From Luteitalea pratensis (GTDB taxonomy: Bacteria; Acidobacteriota; Vicinamibacteria; Vicinamibacterales; Vicinamibacteraceae), in the NCBI RefSeq assembly GCF_001618865.1, contig NZ_CP015136.1, positions 248,001 through 312,000 of the forward strand: DNA of 64,000 nucleotides, read 5' to 3'. The notes beneath the pieces are model-generated. The model was not told the origin of the DNA and searched no databases. It saw nothing but the letters and a program-made list of their open reading frames with translations. Shown here piece after piece: positions 43,461 through 53,461 of this stretch. The position numbers were made by a program, and so were the translations under genes. The stretch's first letter is position 1. Every line of letters begins with the position of its first letter.

Positions 43461-46427
43461 TCAGGTTCCCGACGCGACCGCCTGCCCGCCATCGAGCAGC
43501 TCGCGAACCTTGCGCGCCAGGGCTTGAGGCGTGAACGGCTTCTGCAGGAACGCGTCGGCCGCGGCGTCCAGACCGTGCCGCACGACGGCGTCGTCGGTGT
43601 AACCACTGATGTACAGCACGCGCAGCGCCGGCCAGCGCCCACGCAAGGCCTGCGCCAGTTGACGGCCGCCGATCCCTGGCATGATCACGTCGGTGATCAA
43701 CAGCTTCACGTGCGCGAGCTCGTGTTCCATCGACCGCGCTTCGCGCGCCGATGCGGCCACGCGCACGCGATAGCCCTGTAGCTCGAGGGACACTCTCGTG
43801 AAGCGTCGTACGGCTTCTTCGTCCTCGACGAGGAGCACCGTCTCGTGCCCCCGCGGCGACGCCTGCGCGCTTGCCTTCGGGGGAGGCTCGCTCGCCGACT
43901 CCAGCGCCGGGAACATGACGTGGAACGCCGTTCCGCGTCCCACCTCGCTGTCGACCAGCACGGTGCCGCCCGCCTGGCGGACGATGCCGTAGACCGTGGC
44001 CAGACCGAGTCCGGTGCCTTTGCCGATGCCCTTGGTCGTGAAGAACGGCTCGAACAGGTGCGACTTCACCTCGTCGGACATGCCGATACCGGTATCGGAG
44101 ACGATCAAGCGCACGTAGCGGCCCGATGTCGTGTCAGAGGACTCGCCTTTCAGCCCGACCGGCAGCAACGTTTCCTTCGTGGCCACCCGCAACTGGCCGC
44201 CGGTCGGCATCGCATCGCGGGCGTTGACGACGAGGTTCATCAGCACCTGTTCGAGCTGGCCCGGATCGATGCGGATCTTCGGCAACGAGGGCGCGAATGT
44301 GGCCTCGAAGCGCACGTCCTCGCCCACGAGCCGCTTGAGGAGGCGGACAGCCGAGGCGGTGGCCTCGTTGAGGTCGAGCACCTTCGGTTCGACAATGGCC
44401 TTGCGACTGAACGCGAGTAATTGTGCGGTCAGGGCGGCGGCCCGTTCACCGGCATCGCGGACTTCCGCCAGCGACTCGCGTCGGGGCGACAGCGGCGGCT
44501 CGTCGTCGAGCAGCAACGCGGTGTAGCCGTTGATCACCGTGAGCAGGTTGTTGAAGTCGTGGGCGACGCCTCCCGCCAGCTGTCCGATCGCCTCCATCTT
44601 CTGTGCCTGCCGGATCTGCTCGCCGAGCCGGCGCTCTTCGGTGATGTCGCGGGTGAAGCCGTAGATGGACTGCTGGTCGAGGAACGCAATCGCGTTCCAC
44701 GAGAACCAGCGGTACGAACCATCCCTGGCCCGATAGCGGTTCACGAACCCGTACACGCGTTCACCGCGGCGCAGTTGATCGCCGACGATCCTGGTTGCCT
44801 CGACGTCGTCGGGGTGGACGAACGACAGCCAGGGTTCCGCTTGCAGTTCCTCGGCCGTCCAGCCCAGGCGCTCCGTCCACGCCGGGTTGAGATGATGCAG
44901 GTAGCCATCGAAGCCGGCGATGCACACCGGGTCGGGCGAGTTGTTCCAGAGATAGTCCCGCTCCTGCTGTGCAGCCTTGCGGTCGGTGATGTCGGTCGAG
45001 ATGCCGCAGAGCGCGTAGGGTACGCCGTTGCCCCGAAACAGTGGAAACTGCGTCGAAAGCATCGTGATGTGGCGACCGTCCCGGTCAGTGCCTGTCTCCT
45101 CGACCTGACGCGGGCGCAACGTCTCTCGCACGATCTGGTCGTTGCGTTCGAACTGGTCGGCCATCTCCGGCGTCACGAGTTCCCGTGCGGTGCGGCCCAT
45201 CCAGTGGTCGTAGGGCAGGCCGAGCAACTCCACCACCTGCCGATTCACGAACTGGTAGCGTCCGTCGAGATCCTTCAGGTAGACGAGCGCCGGCGAGGCG
45301 TCGAGTACGTTCCGGAAGCGCTCTTCACTGTCGCGGACGGCCTGCCGTACGAGCCCCGCCTCGATCGCCGCCCGCGCCAGGTGCGCCGCGCCGGCCACGG
45401 CGAGCGCATTCGTCGAACCATCAACGGCGGTGTCTGAACCGGAACCGCCCGACTGCGCACCGGCCACGATCGCGAAGGCGTGTGGATTGGGCGGGCCGGC
45501 CTCGTGTCGGTACACGGCGAACGTGCCGAGCACCCGCCCGGTCTCCATGCCAGGCACGTTGCCGCTGGCCAGGATCGGCACGGAAATGCACGAGCGCAGA
45601 TCGTGCGCCAGGGCCAGTTCGCTGAAGCTCTGCCACACCGGGTCGGTGGCGATGTCCGACGTGACCACGGTACGACCGAAAAATGCCGCGGAGCCGCACG
45701 ACCCCTGGTCTGGCCCGATGGGCTGCCCCTGGATCGCCGTGTTGTACGCGGACGGCAGCGAAGGCGCCGCGCCGACGCGCAGGCATCCGGTCCGGTCGAG
45801 CAGCAACACGGAGCAGAAGGAGCCAGGCAACTGCGCCTCGACCATCTGCACCACGTCGGCGAGCGTCTCCTCGAGCGGTGTGTCGCGCGCGATCAGCTCG
45901 AGGATGCGGTTGTGCCAGATGAGCGCATCTTCCGTCCGGCGGCGCGCGTTCGCGGCGCTGGCGGCATCACGGGCGCCGCGCCGGCGCTCCTCGGTCTGGC
46001 GAGACGTGTCCGGCGCGATCCGCGCCGCGGACTTCCCGTCCTTGCGCGCCGTGATGTCCTCCGCGATCCCCACCACGCCGCCCGTCGTGCCATCGGGATG
46101 CCGCAGGAGCCGGACCCGCGCGTCGAGCCAGAGGCGCGAGCCGTCGCTCCGCAGGTCCTCGCACTCGCCATCCCAGTCGACGCCATCGAGCATGGCCCGC
46201 ATCAGGGTGGGCAGATCGGTTCGCGAGTGTTGGGGGAGGCGCTCGAGCAGCGGCCGTCCGACGATCTGCTCGGCGCTGCAGCCGAACACGCACACGGCGC
46301 CGTCGTTCCAGTAGGTGATACGGCCCGTCGTATCGGTGACGACGACGGCCTGACGGACGGCCGTCAAGACCAACGCTGCGAGCGCGGTCGCCTGCTCAGG
46401 CAGCGGGAGCGTGCGCGACGGAGTCAT
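43461..46427 (-). CDS. Cytoplasmic multi-PAS/GAF hybrid histidine kinase with receiver
   Basis: A 988-residue kinase without membrane helices. Order: PAS1 ([23 protein letters not shown]), GAF ([41 protein letters not shown]), PAS2 ([18 protein letters not shown]), PAS3 ([22 protein letters not shown]), HisKA of the AHDFNNLLT type, HATPase ([31 protein letters not shown]) and a C-terminal receiver ([10 protein letters not shown]). It is a one-component hybrid that needs a separate phosphotransfer partner, none of which is nearby. The start at 46427 was preferred over 46529, which would overlap the divergent esterase start. Confidence 0.88.
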   Translation of the reverse strand: MTPSRTLPLPEQATALAALVLTAVRQAVVVTDTTGRITYWNDGAVCVFGCSAEQIVGRPLLERLPQHSRTDLPTLMRAMLDGVDWDGECEDLRSDGSRLWLDARVRLLRHPDGTTGGVVGIAEDITARKDGKSAARIAPDTSRQTEERRRGARDAASAANARRRTEDALIWHNRILELIARDTPLEETLADVVQMVEAQLPGSFCSVLLLDRTGCLRVGAAPSLPSAYNTAIQGQPIGPDQGSCGSAAFFGRTVVTSDIATDPVWQSFSELALAHDLRSCISVPILASGNVPGMETGRVLGTFAVYRHEAGPPNPHAFAIVAGAQSGGSGSDTAVDGSTNALAVAGAAHLARAAIEAGLVRQAVRDSEERFRNVLDASPALVYLKDLDGRYQFVNRQVVELLGLPYDHWMGRTARELVTPEMADQFERNDQIVRETLRPRQVEETGTDRDGRHITMLSTQFPLFRGNGVPYALCGISTDITDRKAAQQERDYLWNNSPDPVCIAGFDGYLHHLNPAWTERLGWTAEELQAEPWLSFVHPDDVEATRIVGDQLRRGERVYGFVNRYRARDGSYRWFSWNAIAFLDQQSIYGFTRDITEERRLGEQIRQAQKMEAIGQLAGGVAHDFNNLLTVINGYTALLLDDEPPLSPRRESLAEVRDAGERAAALTAQLLAFSRKAIVEPKVLDLNEATASAVRLLKRLVGEDVRFEATFAPSLPKIRIDPGQLEQVLMNLVVNARDAMPTGGQLRVATKETLLPVGLKGESSDTTSGRYVRLIVSDTGIGMSDEVKSHLFEPFFTTKGIGKGTGLGLATVYGIVRQAGGTVLVDSEVGRGTAFHVMFPALESASEPPPKASAQASPRGHETVLLVEDEEAVRRFTRVSLELQGYRVRVAASAREARSMEHELAHVKLLITDVIMPGIGGRQLAQALRGRWPALRVLYISGYTDDAVVRHGLDAAADAFLQKPFTPQALARKVRELLDGGQAVASGT

Positions 46428-46527
46428 CGATGGGGATCGTGGCCGATCATCGACTGTGGCTATCGGAGGTGAGTATAGACCTACCCGTTCCGGAGGGCGC
46501 CGGCATGCCGCCAACGTATAGTCGGCC

Positions 46528-47820
46528 ATGCCCGCCAGCCTCCCTGTGACACGCCGTCAGTTCCTGGATACGCTCGCCGCAGCGCCAGCGACCGCTGCAT
46601 GGAGTCGCGGCCTGGAACGTCCATCGTCGAGGGCGCAGCCGGGGGCTGTCGCTGAAGGGGCGCCGCCGGACCTGCCGCGCAGCCTCCGCCCCGCGGAGGC
46701 CGACCTCGGCGCCAACTTCGAGGCCGTCCGCGCCATCGATCCCGGCGCGTCCTATCCGGGGTCCTTTCTCTCCGGGCGGTTCGCATCGCTCGACGCCTTC
46801 ACGACCCAGGGTCGCGCGTCCATCCTCGACGCGTACGGTTATCGTCCCCCGCCTGTCGCGCCTGCTGCCGAGGTGCTGGACCGGTTCGAAGGGGCCGATT
46901 TCATTCGCGAGAAGGTCCTGTTCTCCACGACGCCGCAGTTCCGCGTGCCCGCGTACGTGCACATCCCGAAGCGACTGACCGGGCCGGCGCCGGCCATCGT
47001 CGACCTCCACTCGCACGGTGGAATGTTCCTGTTCGGCAAGGAGAAGGTCATCGACTTCGGGCGCAACCATCCGGCGATGACCACCTACCACACCGGCAAC
47101 TACGAGAGCCGGCCCACCGCGACGGCCCTGGTCAAGCGCGGCTACGTCGTGATCACCATCGACGCATTCATGTTCGGCGAACGCCGCGTGCTGATGGACG
47201 GCGACTTGTCAGCGGGCTGGGAGCGCGCGGCCTACACCGTCGACGATGTGCAACGTCTCAACCAGGTGTGCCGGGCGAAGGAGTCGACGCTGGCCAAGAC
47301 GCTGACCGTTCTCGGCATCAGCTGGCCCGGGATCGTCGCGTGGGACGACATGCGGACGGTGGACTACCTGCTCACCAGGCCGGAGGTGGATCCTGCACGC
47401 GTGGGGTGCGTCGGCGTGTCGTTCGGCGGCTGGCGGTCACTGTTCCTCTCCGCGCTCGATCCGCGCATCCGCGCGGGCTGCATCGTCGGCTTCATGTCCA
47501 CGATCCGGTCGATGTTGCGGCGGCATGTCGATACGCACTCGTGGGTCCACTTCGTGCCAGGCCTGCACCGGCACCTCGATCTGCCCGATGTCGTGAGCCT
47601 GAACGCGCCGCGGCCGCTGCTCGTGCAGCAGTGCCGTCGCGACGGGCTGTTTCCGCTCGAGGGGATGGAGGCGGCGGTGAAGACGGTGGCGGAGGCCTAT
47701 GCGAAGGCAGGCATCGCAGAGCGCTTCACGAGCCGGTTCTACGACGTCCCGCACCAGTTCAACGTGCAGATGCAGGAGGATGCCTTCGCGTGGTTCGACA
47801 CGCAGTTGCGTCGCGACTGA
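46528..47820 (+). CDS. Tat-exported alpha/beta hydrolase (acetylxylan-esterase-like)
   Basis: A 430-residue alpha/beta hydrolase with a twin-arginine leader (VTRRQFLDTLAAAPATAAW). Catalytic triad candidates are Ser in CVGVSFGGWRS, Asp in QCRRDGLFPL and His in FYDVPHQFN. The core strands IVDLHSHGGMFLFGKEK and GYVVITIDAFMFGERR resemble the DLH/acetylxylan esterase group. A secreted esterase acting on plant or microbial polysaccharide ornaments is plausible. No SD is obvious before the ATG. It is divergent from the hybrid kinase and convergent with the serine hydrolase. Confidence 0.82.
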   Translation: MPASLPVTRRQFLDTLAAAPATAAWSRGLERPSSRAQPGAVAEGAPPDLPRSLRPAEADLGANFEAVRAIDPGASYPGSFLSGRFASLDAFTTQGRASILDAYGYRPPPVAPAAEVLDRFEGADFIREKVLFSTTPQFRVPAYVHIPKRLTGPAPAIVDLHSHGGMFLFGKEKVIDFGRNHPAMTTYHTGNYESRPTATALVKRGYVVITIDAFMFGERRVLMDGDLSAGWERAAYTVDDVQRLNQVCRAKESTLAKTLTVLGISWPGIVAWDDMRTVDYLLTRPEVDPARVGCVGVSFGGWRSLFLSALDPRIRAGCIVGFMSTIRSMLRRHVDTHSWVHFVPGLHRHLDLPDVVSLNAPRPLLVQQCRRDGLFPLEGMEAAVKTVAEAYAKAGIAERFTSRFYDVPHQFNVQMQEDAFAWFDTQLRRD

Positions 47821-47845
47821 TCGAGTCGGACGCCCTACCGCCCTC

Positions 47846-49294
47846 CTACGGCTGGCGCTGCCCGGCCGGGCCGGTCGTCGCGGGCGCTGCCGACGGCGCG
47901 GTGTCGGAGATGCGTCGGCTCCGCTCGGGTGTGTCGCTGCCGTCGCCGTAATAGAGGAGCGTCGCGTCCTTGCCGTCTGCGCTGACGTCGAAGCGAACGA
48001 ACGTCAGGCTGTTCTCGAGAAAGAACTCGGTAGCGGATGCGGCTTTGATCTCCACCTTCGGCCGGCCTCCGCGCTGCAGATAGATCCTGGAGCCCTCGAC
48101 TGTCACTGTACGCCGTACGTCGCGCGCGTCGTTGCTGTACGTGCCGACGTACCGTGCCAGGACGGATGACTCGACGGTGATCGCCGTGCGCTCCGGAAAG
48201 GGCTTGCCGATGGCCATGGCGGCGAGCCGCCGGGCAAGGTAGCCCGGTGCCACCCTGGGGTTGTCGCTGTTGCACAAAACGACGACGTAGACGTGTTCCT
48301 GCGGCAGGCGCAACGCGTACGTCGAGAAGCCGGGGATTCCGCCCCCATGCTCGATGGCCTGTTGCCCGCGCATGTCGCCCACCTGGAAGCCGTAGCCGTA
48401 CCGGGTGGAGGAGCCGTCTTTCAGCAGGTACGGCGTCCACATCCGTGCCAGTGACTCCGCTTTCACCACGCGATCGGTGTAGAGCGCCGCATCCCAGCGG
48501 GCGAGGTCGTCGAGGGTCGAGACCAGCGAGCCGGCTGCGTAAGGCTGCGTCATGCTGAGGAACTGGCTGTTCTTCACGACGCCGTCATCGCGCGTGTAGC
48601 CTTGCGCACGGCCGCGGATGATTGGCTCGTTGCTGCCGTAGAAAGTGCGCGTCATGCCGAGTGGCGTGAAGATCCGCGTGGTGAGGAACTGCTCGTAGGT
48701 GGTGCCCGCCGCCTTCTCGATGATCGCGCCGAGCAGCACGTACGCGGAGTTGTTGTACGCGTAACGAGTCCCGGGGGCGAACTGCATCGGCTCCTTCTTG
48801 AACGCATCGACGAGATCCAGGACCGCCATGTCGGCCCGGATGCGACCCGGGAACCAGCCGGGAATGTCGGTGTAGCTCTGGATGCCCGAGGTGTGGGTGA
48901 GCAGGTGCTCCACCGTGATCACGTGTCCCTGGGTCGGATAGCCCGGAACGTATTTCTCGACCGGATCCGTCAGCGAGACCTTGCCCTCCTCGACCAGCAT
49001 CATGATCGCCGCGGCCGTGAACTGCTTGGTGATCGACCCGAGCCGGAAAATGGTGTCGGGCTGCAGCGGCACGCCGAGTTCCATGCTGGCCATGCCGATG
49101 GCCTTGCGGAAGAGCACCTTGCCATCCTTGACCACCAGGACCGCCCCACCCGGCTGATCGGGCACGAAGGCGGCAGTGACGACGGCATCCAGTTCCGCCG
49201 CGGCGGGCTGCGCGAACGCCGGTGCGGCGGGCAGTGAGACCAGCAGGGCAGCCAGCGAGCAGGTGGTGGCCAGGGCGTGCAGCAATCGAGTCAT
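47846..49294 (-). CDS. Exported beta-lactamase-class-C-like serine hydrolase
   Basis: A 482-residue exported protein of the penicillin-binding/class C serine hydrolase fold. The signal peptide is about residues 1-30. The nucleophile motif is SITK at 87-90, the YxN motif is YAYNNSAY, and the third box is HGGG in QAIEHGGGIPGF. A C-terminal extension from about residue 390 (YVGTYSNDARDVRRTVTVEGSRIYLQRGG) is a beta-sandwich usual in this group. Family members are esterases, D-aminopeptidases or beta-lactamases; no choice can be made here. Confidence 0.88.
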   Translation of the reverse strand: MTRLLHALATTCSLAALLVSLPAAPAFAQPAAAELDAVVTAAFVPDQPGGAVLVVKDGKVLFRKAIGMASMELGVPLQPDTIFRLGSITKQFTAAAIMMLVEEGKVSLTDPVEKYVPGYPTQGHVITVEHLLTHTSGIQSYTDIPGWFPGRIRADMAVLDLVDAFKKEPMQFAPGTRYAYNNSAYVLLGAIIEKAAGTTYEQFLTTRIFTPLGMTRTFYGSNEPIIRGRAQGYTRDDGVVKNSQFLSMTQPYAAGSLVSTLDDLARWDAALYTDRVVKAESLARMWTPYLLKDGSSTRYGYGFQVGDMRGQQAIEHGGGIPGFSTYALRLPQEHVYVVVLCNSDNPRVAPGYLARRLAAMAIGKPFPERTAITVESSVLARYVGTYSNDARDVRRTVTVEGSRIYLQRGGRPKVEIKAASATEFFLENSLTFVRFDVSADGKDATLLYYGDGSDTPERSRRISDTAPSAAPATTGPAGQRQP

Positions 49295-49411
49295 CGCGTC
49301 TCCGGACCATGCCGACGGGCGTCGCAGGCAGGGCCGCTGGCTCTACCTACGTCGACCGTCCGGCACTGGTTCAGTTGACACCCTGCGTGGGCGCCGAAGG
49401 TGGCCGAGCCA

Positions 49412-49432
49412 GGCCCTCCGTTCCGGGCCTAC
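49412..49432 (-). repeat. Possible GTAG-headed REP
   Basis: Minus-strand GTAG-GCCCGGAACGGAGGGCC. Its arms are shorter and less perfect than in the other copies, and it abuts the stop of the hypothetical gene at 49429. Confidence 0.35.
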
Positions 49433-49929
49433 TCGAATCGATGCCCCGTGGCCGTCGAGCAGCCCGAACGGTACAGTGTGCCGTCGGTCCGGTAGAACGC
49501 GTTGGTGCCTGCTGACGACAAGGTGTCACGGTCGAGCAACTCGGCAGACTGCTCGACCGTCTGCCATCCCGCTTCCTGGAAGCCGGGCACCGTCGTGAAG
49601 TTGATCAGCGCCGTGAACTTCTGGCTGAAGGTCTGCCCCGCCTCGTGGCGCCACTTCCCATGTCCAGGGCTGCGCTGCCCCGGCGCGAACCCGGTGCCGC
49701 CAGCGGTCTCGCTCATCGTGCCCCCCGCGTGAAACGTCACGAGCCCCGTGATTGGCGTGACGCCGGGCACCGGCGCGCCGGTCGCGCAGATGATCGGCGT
49801 CACCTGGATGTACCACGTGCCCTCGATCGTTCGTCCTTCAGACCCACTCGGCTGCGCCATTGCCACGCCGCCCGTCGTCAGCCCGGCGAGCATCGTTGCC
49901 ATCCCGATCTTGTGAAATGTCGAGGCCAT
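49429..49929 (-). CDS. Secreted hypothetical protein, lipocalin-like
   Basis: A 166-residue exported protein. After a leader (KIGMATMLAGLTTGGVAMAQ) the mature region begins GRTIEGTWYIQVTPIICATGAPVPG and continues with beta-rich segments (ITGLVTFHAGGTMSET; GKWRHEAGQTFSQKFTALINF), the pattern of small lipocalin-type barrels. I do not know its ligand. GGGAGAAG lies before the ATG at 49929. It is divergent from the winged-helix regulator, across a 172-base gap (49930-50101) that must hold both promoters. Confidence 0.7.
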   Translation of the reverse strand: MASTFHKIGMATMLAGLTTGGVAMAQPSGSEGRTIEGTWYIQVTPIICATGAPVPGVTPITGLVTFHAGGTMSETAGGTGFAPGQRSPGHGKWRHEAGQTFSQKFTALINFTTVPGFQEAGWQTVEQSAELLDRDTLSSAGTNAFYRTDGTLYRSGCSTATGHRFE

Positions 49930-50101
49930 GCGTGTCTTCTCCCGTCGAATCTCTCGCACCTGTGCGGGGCGAGGCGGGGAGAGTGTGATCGTCCACGCGC
50001 CCGGTCGCCATGGAGCGCGACTGGAGAAGATCTGGCGATTTCCTGACGCCGTAAGTGGTGCGCTCTCAGCGGCTTGTGAGATGGTTGTGGCGCACACCAC
50101 C

Positions 50102-52051
50102 ATGTCCCAGCCCGGTCCACGCGCGTCGTACCGCCTGCGGGACGTCGTCCTCGACGTCGGCGCCTACACCCTGCGCCGCGACGGACGCGTCATCCGCCTC
50201 GAGCGGCAGCCCATGGACCTGCTGATCCTGCTGGTCGAACGCCGCGGGCAACTGGTCACGCGAGCGGAGATCGTCGACGCCCTGTGGGGGCAGGACGTCT
50301 TCGTTGACGTCGAAACCGGCGTCCACACGGCGATCCGCAAGATCCGCCAGGCCTTGCGTGACGCGCCTGACGCGCCCACGTTCATCGAGACCGTTCCGGG
50401 GAAGGGCTATCGGTTCGTCGCTCCCGTCGAGGCCACGGCGATGGCGGCCGTCTCACCCTCCGCGGCACCGGCCGGCAGCCCAGTCGCGCAGGTGGCGCAG
50501 GAGCTTCCACTCCTGGCCGATGAGGTGACTCCGGGCCGGACTCGTCGCGAGTGGGTGCGATCGGTCGCGGCGGTTGCCAGCCTCCTCGTGGCCCTCGCTG
50601 CCCTGGCAAGCTTCGTCGGCTGGCCGGCGACCCGCCGCGTGGGGGTCACCGAACCTGACGCGGCGCTGACCATCGCGGTGCTGCCCTTCGAACTCCTGGG
50701 TGGCGACCCGGCCAACGCCTATCTCGCCGACGGCCTGATGGAGGACACCATCGCGTCGCTGGGCCGGATCGATCCCGGCTGCATCACGGTGATCGGCCGC
50801 ACGTCCATGCAGGCCTATCGTCGCACGACCAAGTCGATCGCCGAGATCGGTCGCGAGCTCGGCGCCGACTATCTCGTGGAGGGCTCGGTGCGCGCCGAGG
50901 GGGAGCGATTGCGGATCACGAGCCGGTTGGTTCGCCCGGCCGACCAGGTCCAGGTGTGGTCGCAGTCCTTCGATCGGGTCGTGGGCAGCACGTTTGGCAT
51001 CCAGCAGGAGTTGAGCCGGTCGATCGCGGACCAAGTGCACATCCGGCTCTCACCCGCCGCCAGTGAGGCGCTCGACCGCCGGCATTCGCGCAACGAGGAG
51101 GCGTTCGACCAGTTCCTGCGTGGCCGGGCTGCGTTCCATCACCGCACGCCCGAAGGCATGCGGGATGCCGTCGCCGCGTTCCAGCGGGCCACCGAGCTTG
51201 ATCCGGAGTACGCCCTGGCCTGGGCGAGTCTCGGCATGTCTCACGCGACCCGCGCCATCAACGCCGACGCCGACCCCCGCGTCGCGCTCCGGTTGTCGCG
51301 AGAGGCCGCGCAACAGGCGGTGAAGCTCGATTCCGATCTGGCCGAAGCACAGTACACGCTCGGCTACGTGCGCTGGCTGCTCGAATGGGACTGGGACGGT
51401 GCCGAGACGGCATTCCGTCGCGCCACTGCGCTCGATCCGAGCTTCGGCCTCGTACACCAGTCGCTGGGACGTTTGCTCTCGCAATCGGGCCGACACGCCG
51501 ACGCGAACGCGGAACTGCGCCGCGCACGAGAACTCGATCCCCTCGATCCGGTACCGGCGGCGATGTCGTCGCAGGCGGCGTTCCAGGCAAGGGACTTCCG
51601 TGCGGCGCTCGAGCTCGCCCATCGGACGATCGCGATCAATCCTGGCTTCTGGTACGGCTACCAGATGCAGGCACAGGCCGAAGCACAACTCGACTCGACC
51701 GCCTCGGCGATGCAGTCCGTGCAGCGCGCGATTCAGCTATCCGGACGCAACAGCAAGCCCGTCTCGCTACACGGCTACTTGCTCGGCCGGAACGGTCAGG
51801 CCGCCGAGGCGCGGGCGCTGATTGCCTCGCTCGAGGCGCAAGCGGCAAAGACGTACGTGCCTCCTTACACGATGGCGCTCATCCAGGCCGGTCTCGGCGA
51901 CCGCGACGGCGTGTTCGACTGGCTCGAACGTGCCTACGCCGTGCGCGACGTCCACCTGATCTACCTGCCCGTCGACGTGAAGTGGGACCCCTATCGCTCC
52001 GATCCGCGTTTCGCCTCGATCCTCGCGCGCTGCGGCTTCACGACCCGCTAG
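50102..52051 (+). CDS. CadC-like winged-helix regulator with membrane helix, FlgO-like domain and TPRs
   Basis: A 649-residue membrane regulator. Residues 10-110 are an OmpR/PhoB-type winged helix (FDG-like YRLRDVVLDVGAYTLRRDG, RAEIVDALWGQDVFVDVETGVHTAIRKIRQALRD, VPGKGYRFVAPV). One helix follows (VRSVAAVASLLVALAALASFVGW), then a TolB/FlgO-like domain (IAVLPFELLGG, GRELGADYLVEGSVR) and TPRs to the end (AFQRATELDPEYALAWASLGMSH and repeats). It likely couples an extracytoplasmic signal to direct DNA binding without a kinase. ATG at 50081 is an alternative start. Target genes are not evident; the divergent lipocalin-like gene is a candidate. Confidence 0.85.
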   Translation: MSQPGPRASYRLRDVVLDVGAYTLRRDGRVIRLERQPMDLLILLVERRGQLVTRAEIVDALWGQDVFVDVETGVHTAIRKIRQALRDAPDAPTFIETVPGKGYRFVAPVEATAMAAVSPSAAPAGSPVAQVAQELPLLADEVTPGRTRREWVRSVAAVASLLVALAALASFVGWPATRRVGVTEPDAALTIAVLPFELLGGDPANAYLADGLMEDTIASLGRIDPGCITVIGRTSMQAYRRTTKSIAEIGRELGADYLVEGSVRAEGERLRITSRLVRPADQVQVWSQSFDRVVGSTFGIQQELSRSIADQVHIRLSPAASEALDRRHSRNEEAFDQFLRGRAAFHHRTPEGMRDAVAAFQRATELDPEYALAWASLGMSHATRAINADADPRVALRLSREAAQQAVKLDSDLAEAQYTLGYVRWLLEWDWDGAETAFRRATALDPSFGLVHQSLGRLLSQSGRHADANAELRRARELDPLDPVPAAMSSQAAFQARDFRAALELAHRTIAINPGFWYGYQMQAQAEAQLDSTASAMQSVQRAIQLSGRNSKPVSLHGYLLGRNGQAAEARALIASLEAQAAKTYVPPYTMALIQAGLGDRDGVFDWLERAYAVRDVHLIYLPVDVKWDPYRSDPRFASILARCGFTTR

Positions 52052-52062
52052 GACCCGCTACG

Positions 52063-52092
52063 CAATGCCGGAATGCCGGAATGCCGGGAATG
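52063..52092 (+). repeat. Octamer array GAATGCCG
   Basis: Three to four units of AATGCCGG with period eight, beginning about a dozen bases after the stop of the regulator. It opens a 404-base gene-free region (52052-52455) made almost wholly of repeats. Confidence 0.6.
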
Positions 52093-52106
52093 TCGAAGGC
52101 CCGGGT

Positions 52107-52167
52107 GTAGGCGTCGAGCTTGCTCGACGCTCGCTGCGATCGCCCGTCGACCAAGGTCGACGGCTAC
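52107..52167. repeat. REPIN-like doublet with outward GTAG heads
   Basis: Plus-strand GTAGGCGTCGAGC/GCTCGACGC (52107-52130) and minus-strand GTAGCCGTCGACC/GGTCGACGG (52144-52167) face outward, combining two REP classes in one doublet. Confidence 0.75.
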
Positions 52168-52170
52168 GTG

Positions 52171-52230
52171 AGAATGCCGAACGCCGAATAGCGAAGGCCC
52201 AAGGCCCAAGGCCGATGGCCGAAGGCCCTG
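52171..52230 (+). repeat. Heptamer arrays (GAACGCC, AAGGCCC)
   Basis: Short GCCGAAC units give way to AAGGCCC/AAGGCCG/ATGGCCG units of period seven, ending just before the next REP. Confidence 0.6.
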
Positions 52231-52234
52231 TGGT

Positions 52235-52295
52235 GTAGGCGTCGAGCTTGCTCGACGCGATAGATCGACGTCGGGCTGGGACAGCCCGACGCTAC
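52235..52295. repeat. REPIN-like doublet with outward GTAG heads
   Basis: Plus-strand GTAGGCGTCGAGC/GCTCGACGC (52235-52257) and minus-strand GTAGCGTCGGGCTG/CAGCCCGACG (52269-52295). The minus partner is a third REP class with a TCC loop. Confidence 0.75.
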
Positions 52296-52300
52296 CTCGG

Positions 52301-52346
52301 CGAATCCCGAATCCCGACTCCCGACTCCCGACTCCCGACTCCCGAA
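52301..52346 (+). repeat. Heptamer array CCCGACT/CCCGAAT
   Basis: Six units of CCCGACT or CCCGAAT in exact period seven, the most regular array in the window. No gene is seen between it and the DUF899 gene at 52456. Confidence 0.75.
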
Positions 52347-52455
52347 TTGGCCCACCGATGATTCCGTGCCCCGGCGCCGGTCAATCAGGCAGACGGACGT
52401 GTCAGGGCTCAGTCCAGACCGTGCGTCTCATCGAGAAGAAACGGAGGCCATCGCC

Positions 52456-53397
52456 ATGTGTCCAGCGTGCATCACGTCGTCCACCACCCTGCTTGCGGGC
52501 GGACTGTCCGCTGGCGGACTGGTGGCCTTCCTTGCCACGGCGTTCGGCGGCCGAGTCCGCGCGTCGACGTCAGGCCAGGCCGGTAATGCGGAGCCCAGAT
52601 CGGAGCACACCATGGAAGGTCCAGCAATCGTGACCCACGACAAGTGGCTGACGGCGCGTATTGCGCTGCTCGAGAAGGAAAAGGCGCTGACGCGCGCCAG
52701 GGACGCGCTCGCGGCCGAACGTCGGCAGTTGCCGATGGTGAAGGTCGAGAAGCGATATGTCTTCGACACCCCCGACGGCCCGCGCACGCTTGCCGAGCTG
52801 TTCGATGGTCGGAACCAGCTGGTGGTGTACCACTTCATGTTCGCGCCGGGGTGGGTGGAGGGGTGCCCGAGTTGCTCGCTGCTCGGCGATCACCTCGATC
52901 CGAGTGCCGTCCACCTCGCGCAGCGGGACGTCACGGTTGCCGTCGTCTCGCGGGCGACGTTGCCGGAGATCAACCGCTTCAAGCGGCGCATGGGATGGCA
53001 GTTCACCTGGGTGTCATCGCATGCGTCGGACTTCAATCGTGACTTCCATGTCTCGTTCACGCCCGATGACGTTGCCAGCGGACGGGGCATCTACAACTTC
53101 CGCGAGCAGGGATTCCCAGCCGAAGAGGCGCCGGGCTTCAGCGTCTTCTTCAAGGACGACGCCGGGCAGGTCTACCACACGTACTCGACGTACGCGCGCG
53201 GCGGCGAGCCCTTCATCGGCGTGTACACGTTCCTGGACATGGTGCCGAAAGGTCGTGACGAGGACGGCCTCGCGTTCACGATGTCGTGGGTACGCCATCA
53301 CGACCGATACGACGAGTCGTATCGCGTGGATCGGTCGCGCCAGTACGCCCAGCCTGCCGCGAAGGCCGACTGTTGTGACCCACTGCAGCCCGCATGA
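52456..53397 (+). CDS. DUF899 thioredoxin-like protein with N-terminal CPAC membrane segment
   Basis: A 313-residue protein. Residues 1-28 (MCPACITSSTTLLAGGLSAGGL) look like the small CPxC-plus-membrane-helix proteins found as free-standing genes in other soil bacteria; here it continues in frame into DUF899 (from about residue 53: MEGPAIVTHDKWLTAR), a thioredoxin-like fold with YVFDTPDGPRTLAELF, VVYHFMFAPGW and GCPSCSLL, a candidate redox motif. Internal ATG at 52612 would give the usual DUF899 alone. The function of DUF899 is unproven; a thiol-redox role is likely. It is convergent with a REP and the MBL gene. Confidence 0.8.
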   Translation: MCPACITSSTTLLAGGLSAGGLVAFLATAFGGRVRASTSGQAGNAEPRSEHTMEGPAIVTHDKWLTARIALLEKEKALTRARDALAAERRQLPMVKVEKRYVFDTPDGPRTLAELFDGRNQLVVYHFMFAPGWVEGCPSCSLLGDHLDPSAVHLAQRDVTVAVVSRATLPEINRFKRRMGWQFTWVSSHASDFNRDFHVSFTPDDVASGRGIYNFREQGFPAEEAPGFSVFFKDDAGQVYHTYSTYARGGEPFIGVYTFLDMVPKGRDEDGLAFTMSWVRHHDRYDESYRVDRSRQYAQPAAKADCCDPLQPA

Positions 53398-53404
53398 GGG
53401 AGTT

Positions 53405-53431
53405 GGGCCGGGCTCGCAGAGCCAGCCCTAC
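53405..53431 (-). repeat. GTAG-headed REP palindrome
   Basis: Minus-strand GTAGGGCTGGCTCTGC then GAGCCCGGCCC. It sits between two convergent gene ends (53397 and 53462). Confidence 0.6.
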
Positions 53432-53461
53432 CAGCGCGTTCGCACGAGTCCGATGTCGGCG

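Noticed and set aside
46427-46529. Longer hybrid-kinase start at 46529
   Set aside because: Its ATG would overlap the ATG of the divergent esterase, and the extra 34 residues match no domain.
52052-52455. A gene or RNA in the 404-base gap before DUF899
   Set aside because: The region is made of octamer and heptamer arrays and two REPIN doublets; no coding or RNA signal remains after these are removed.
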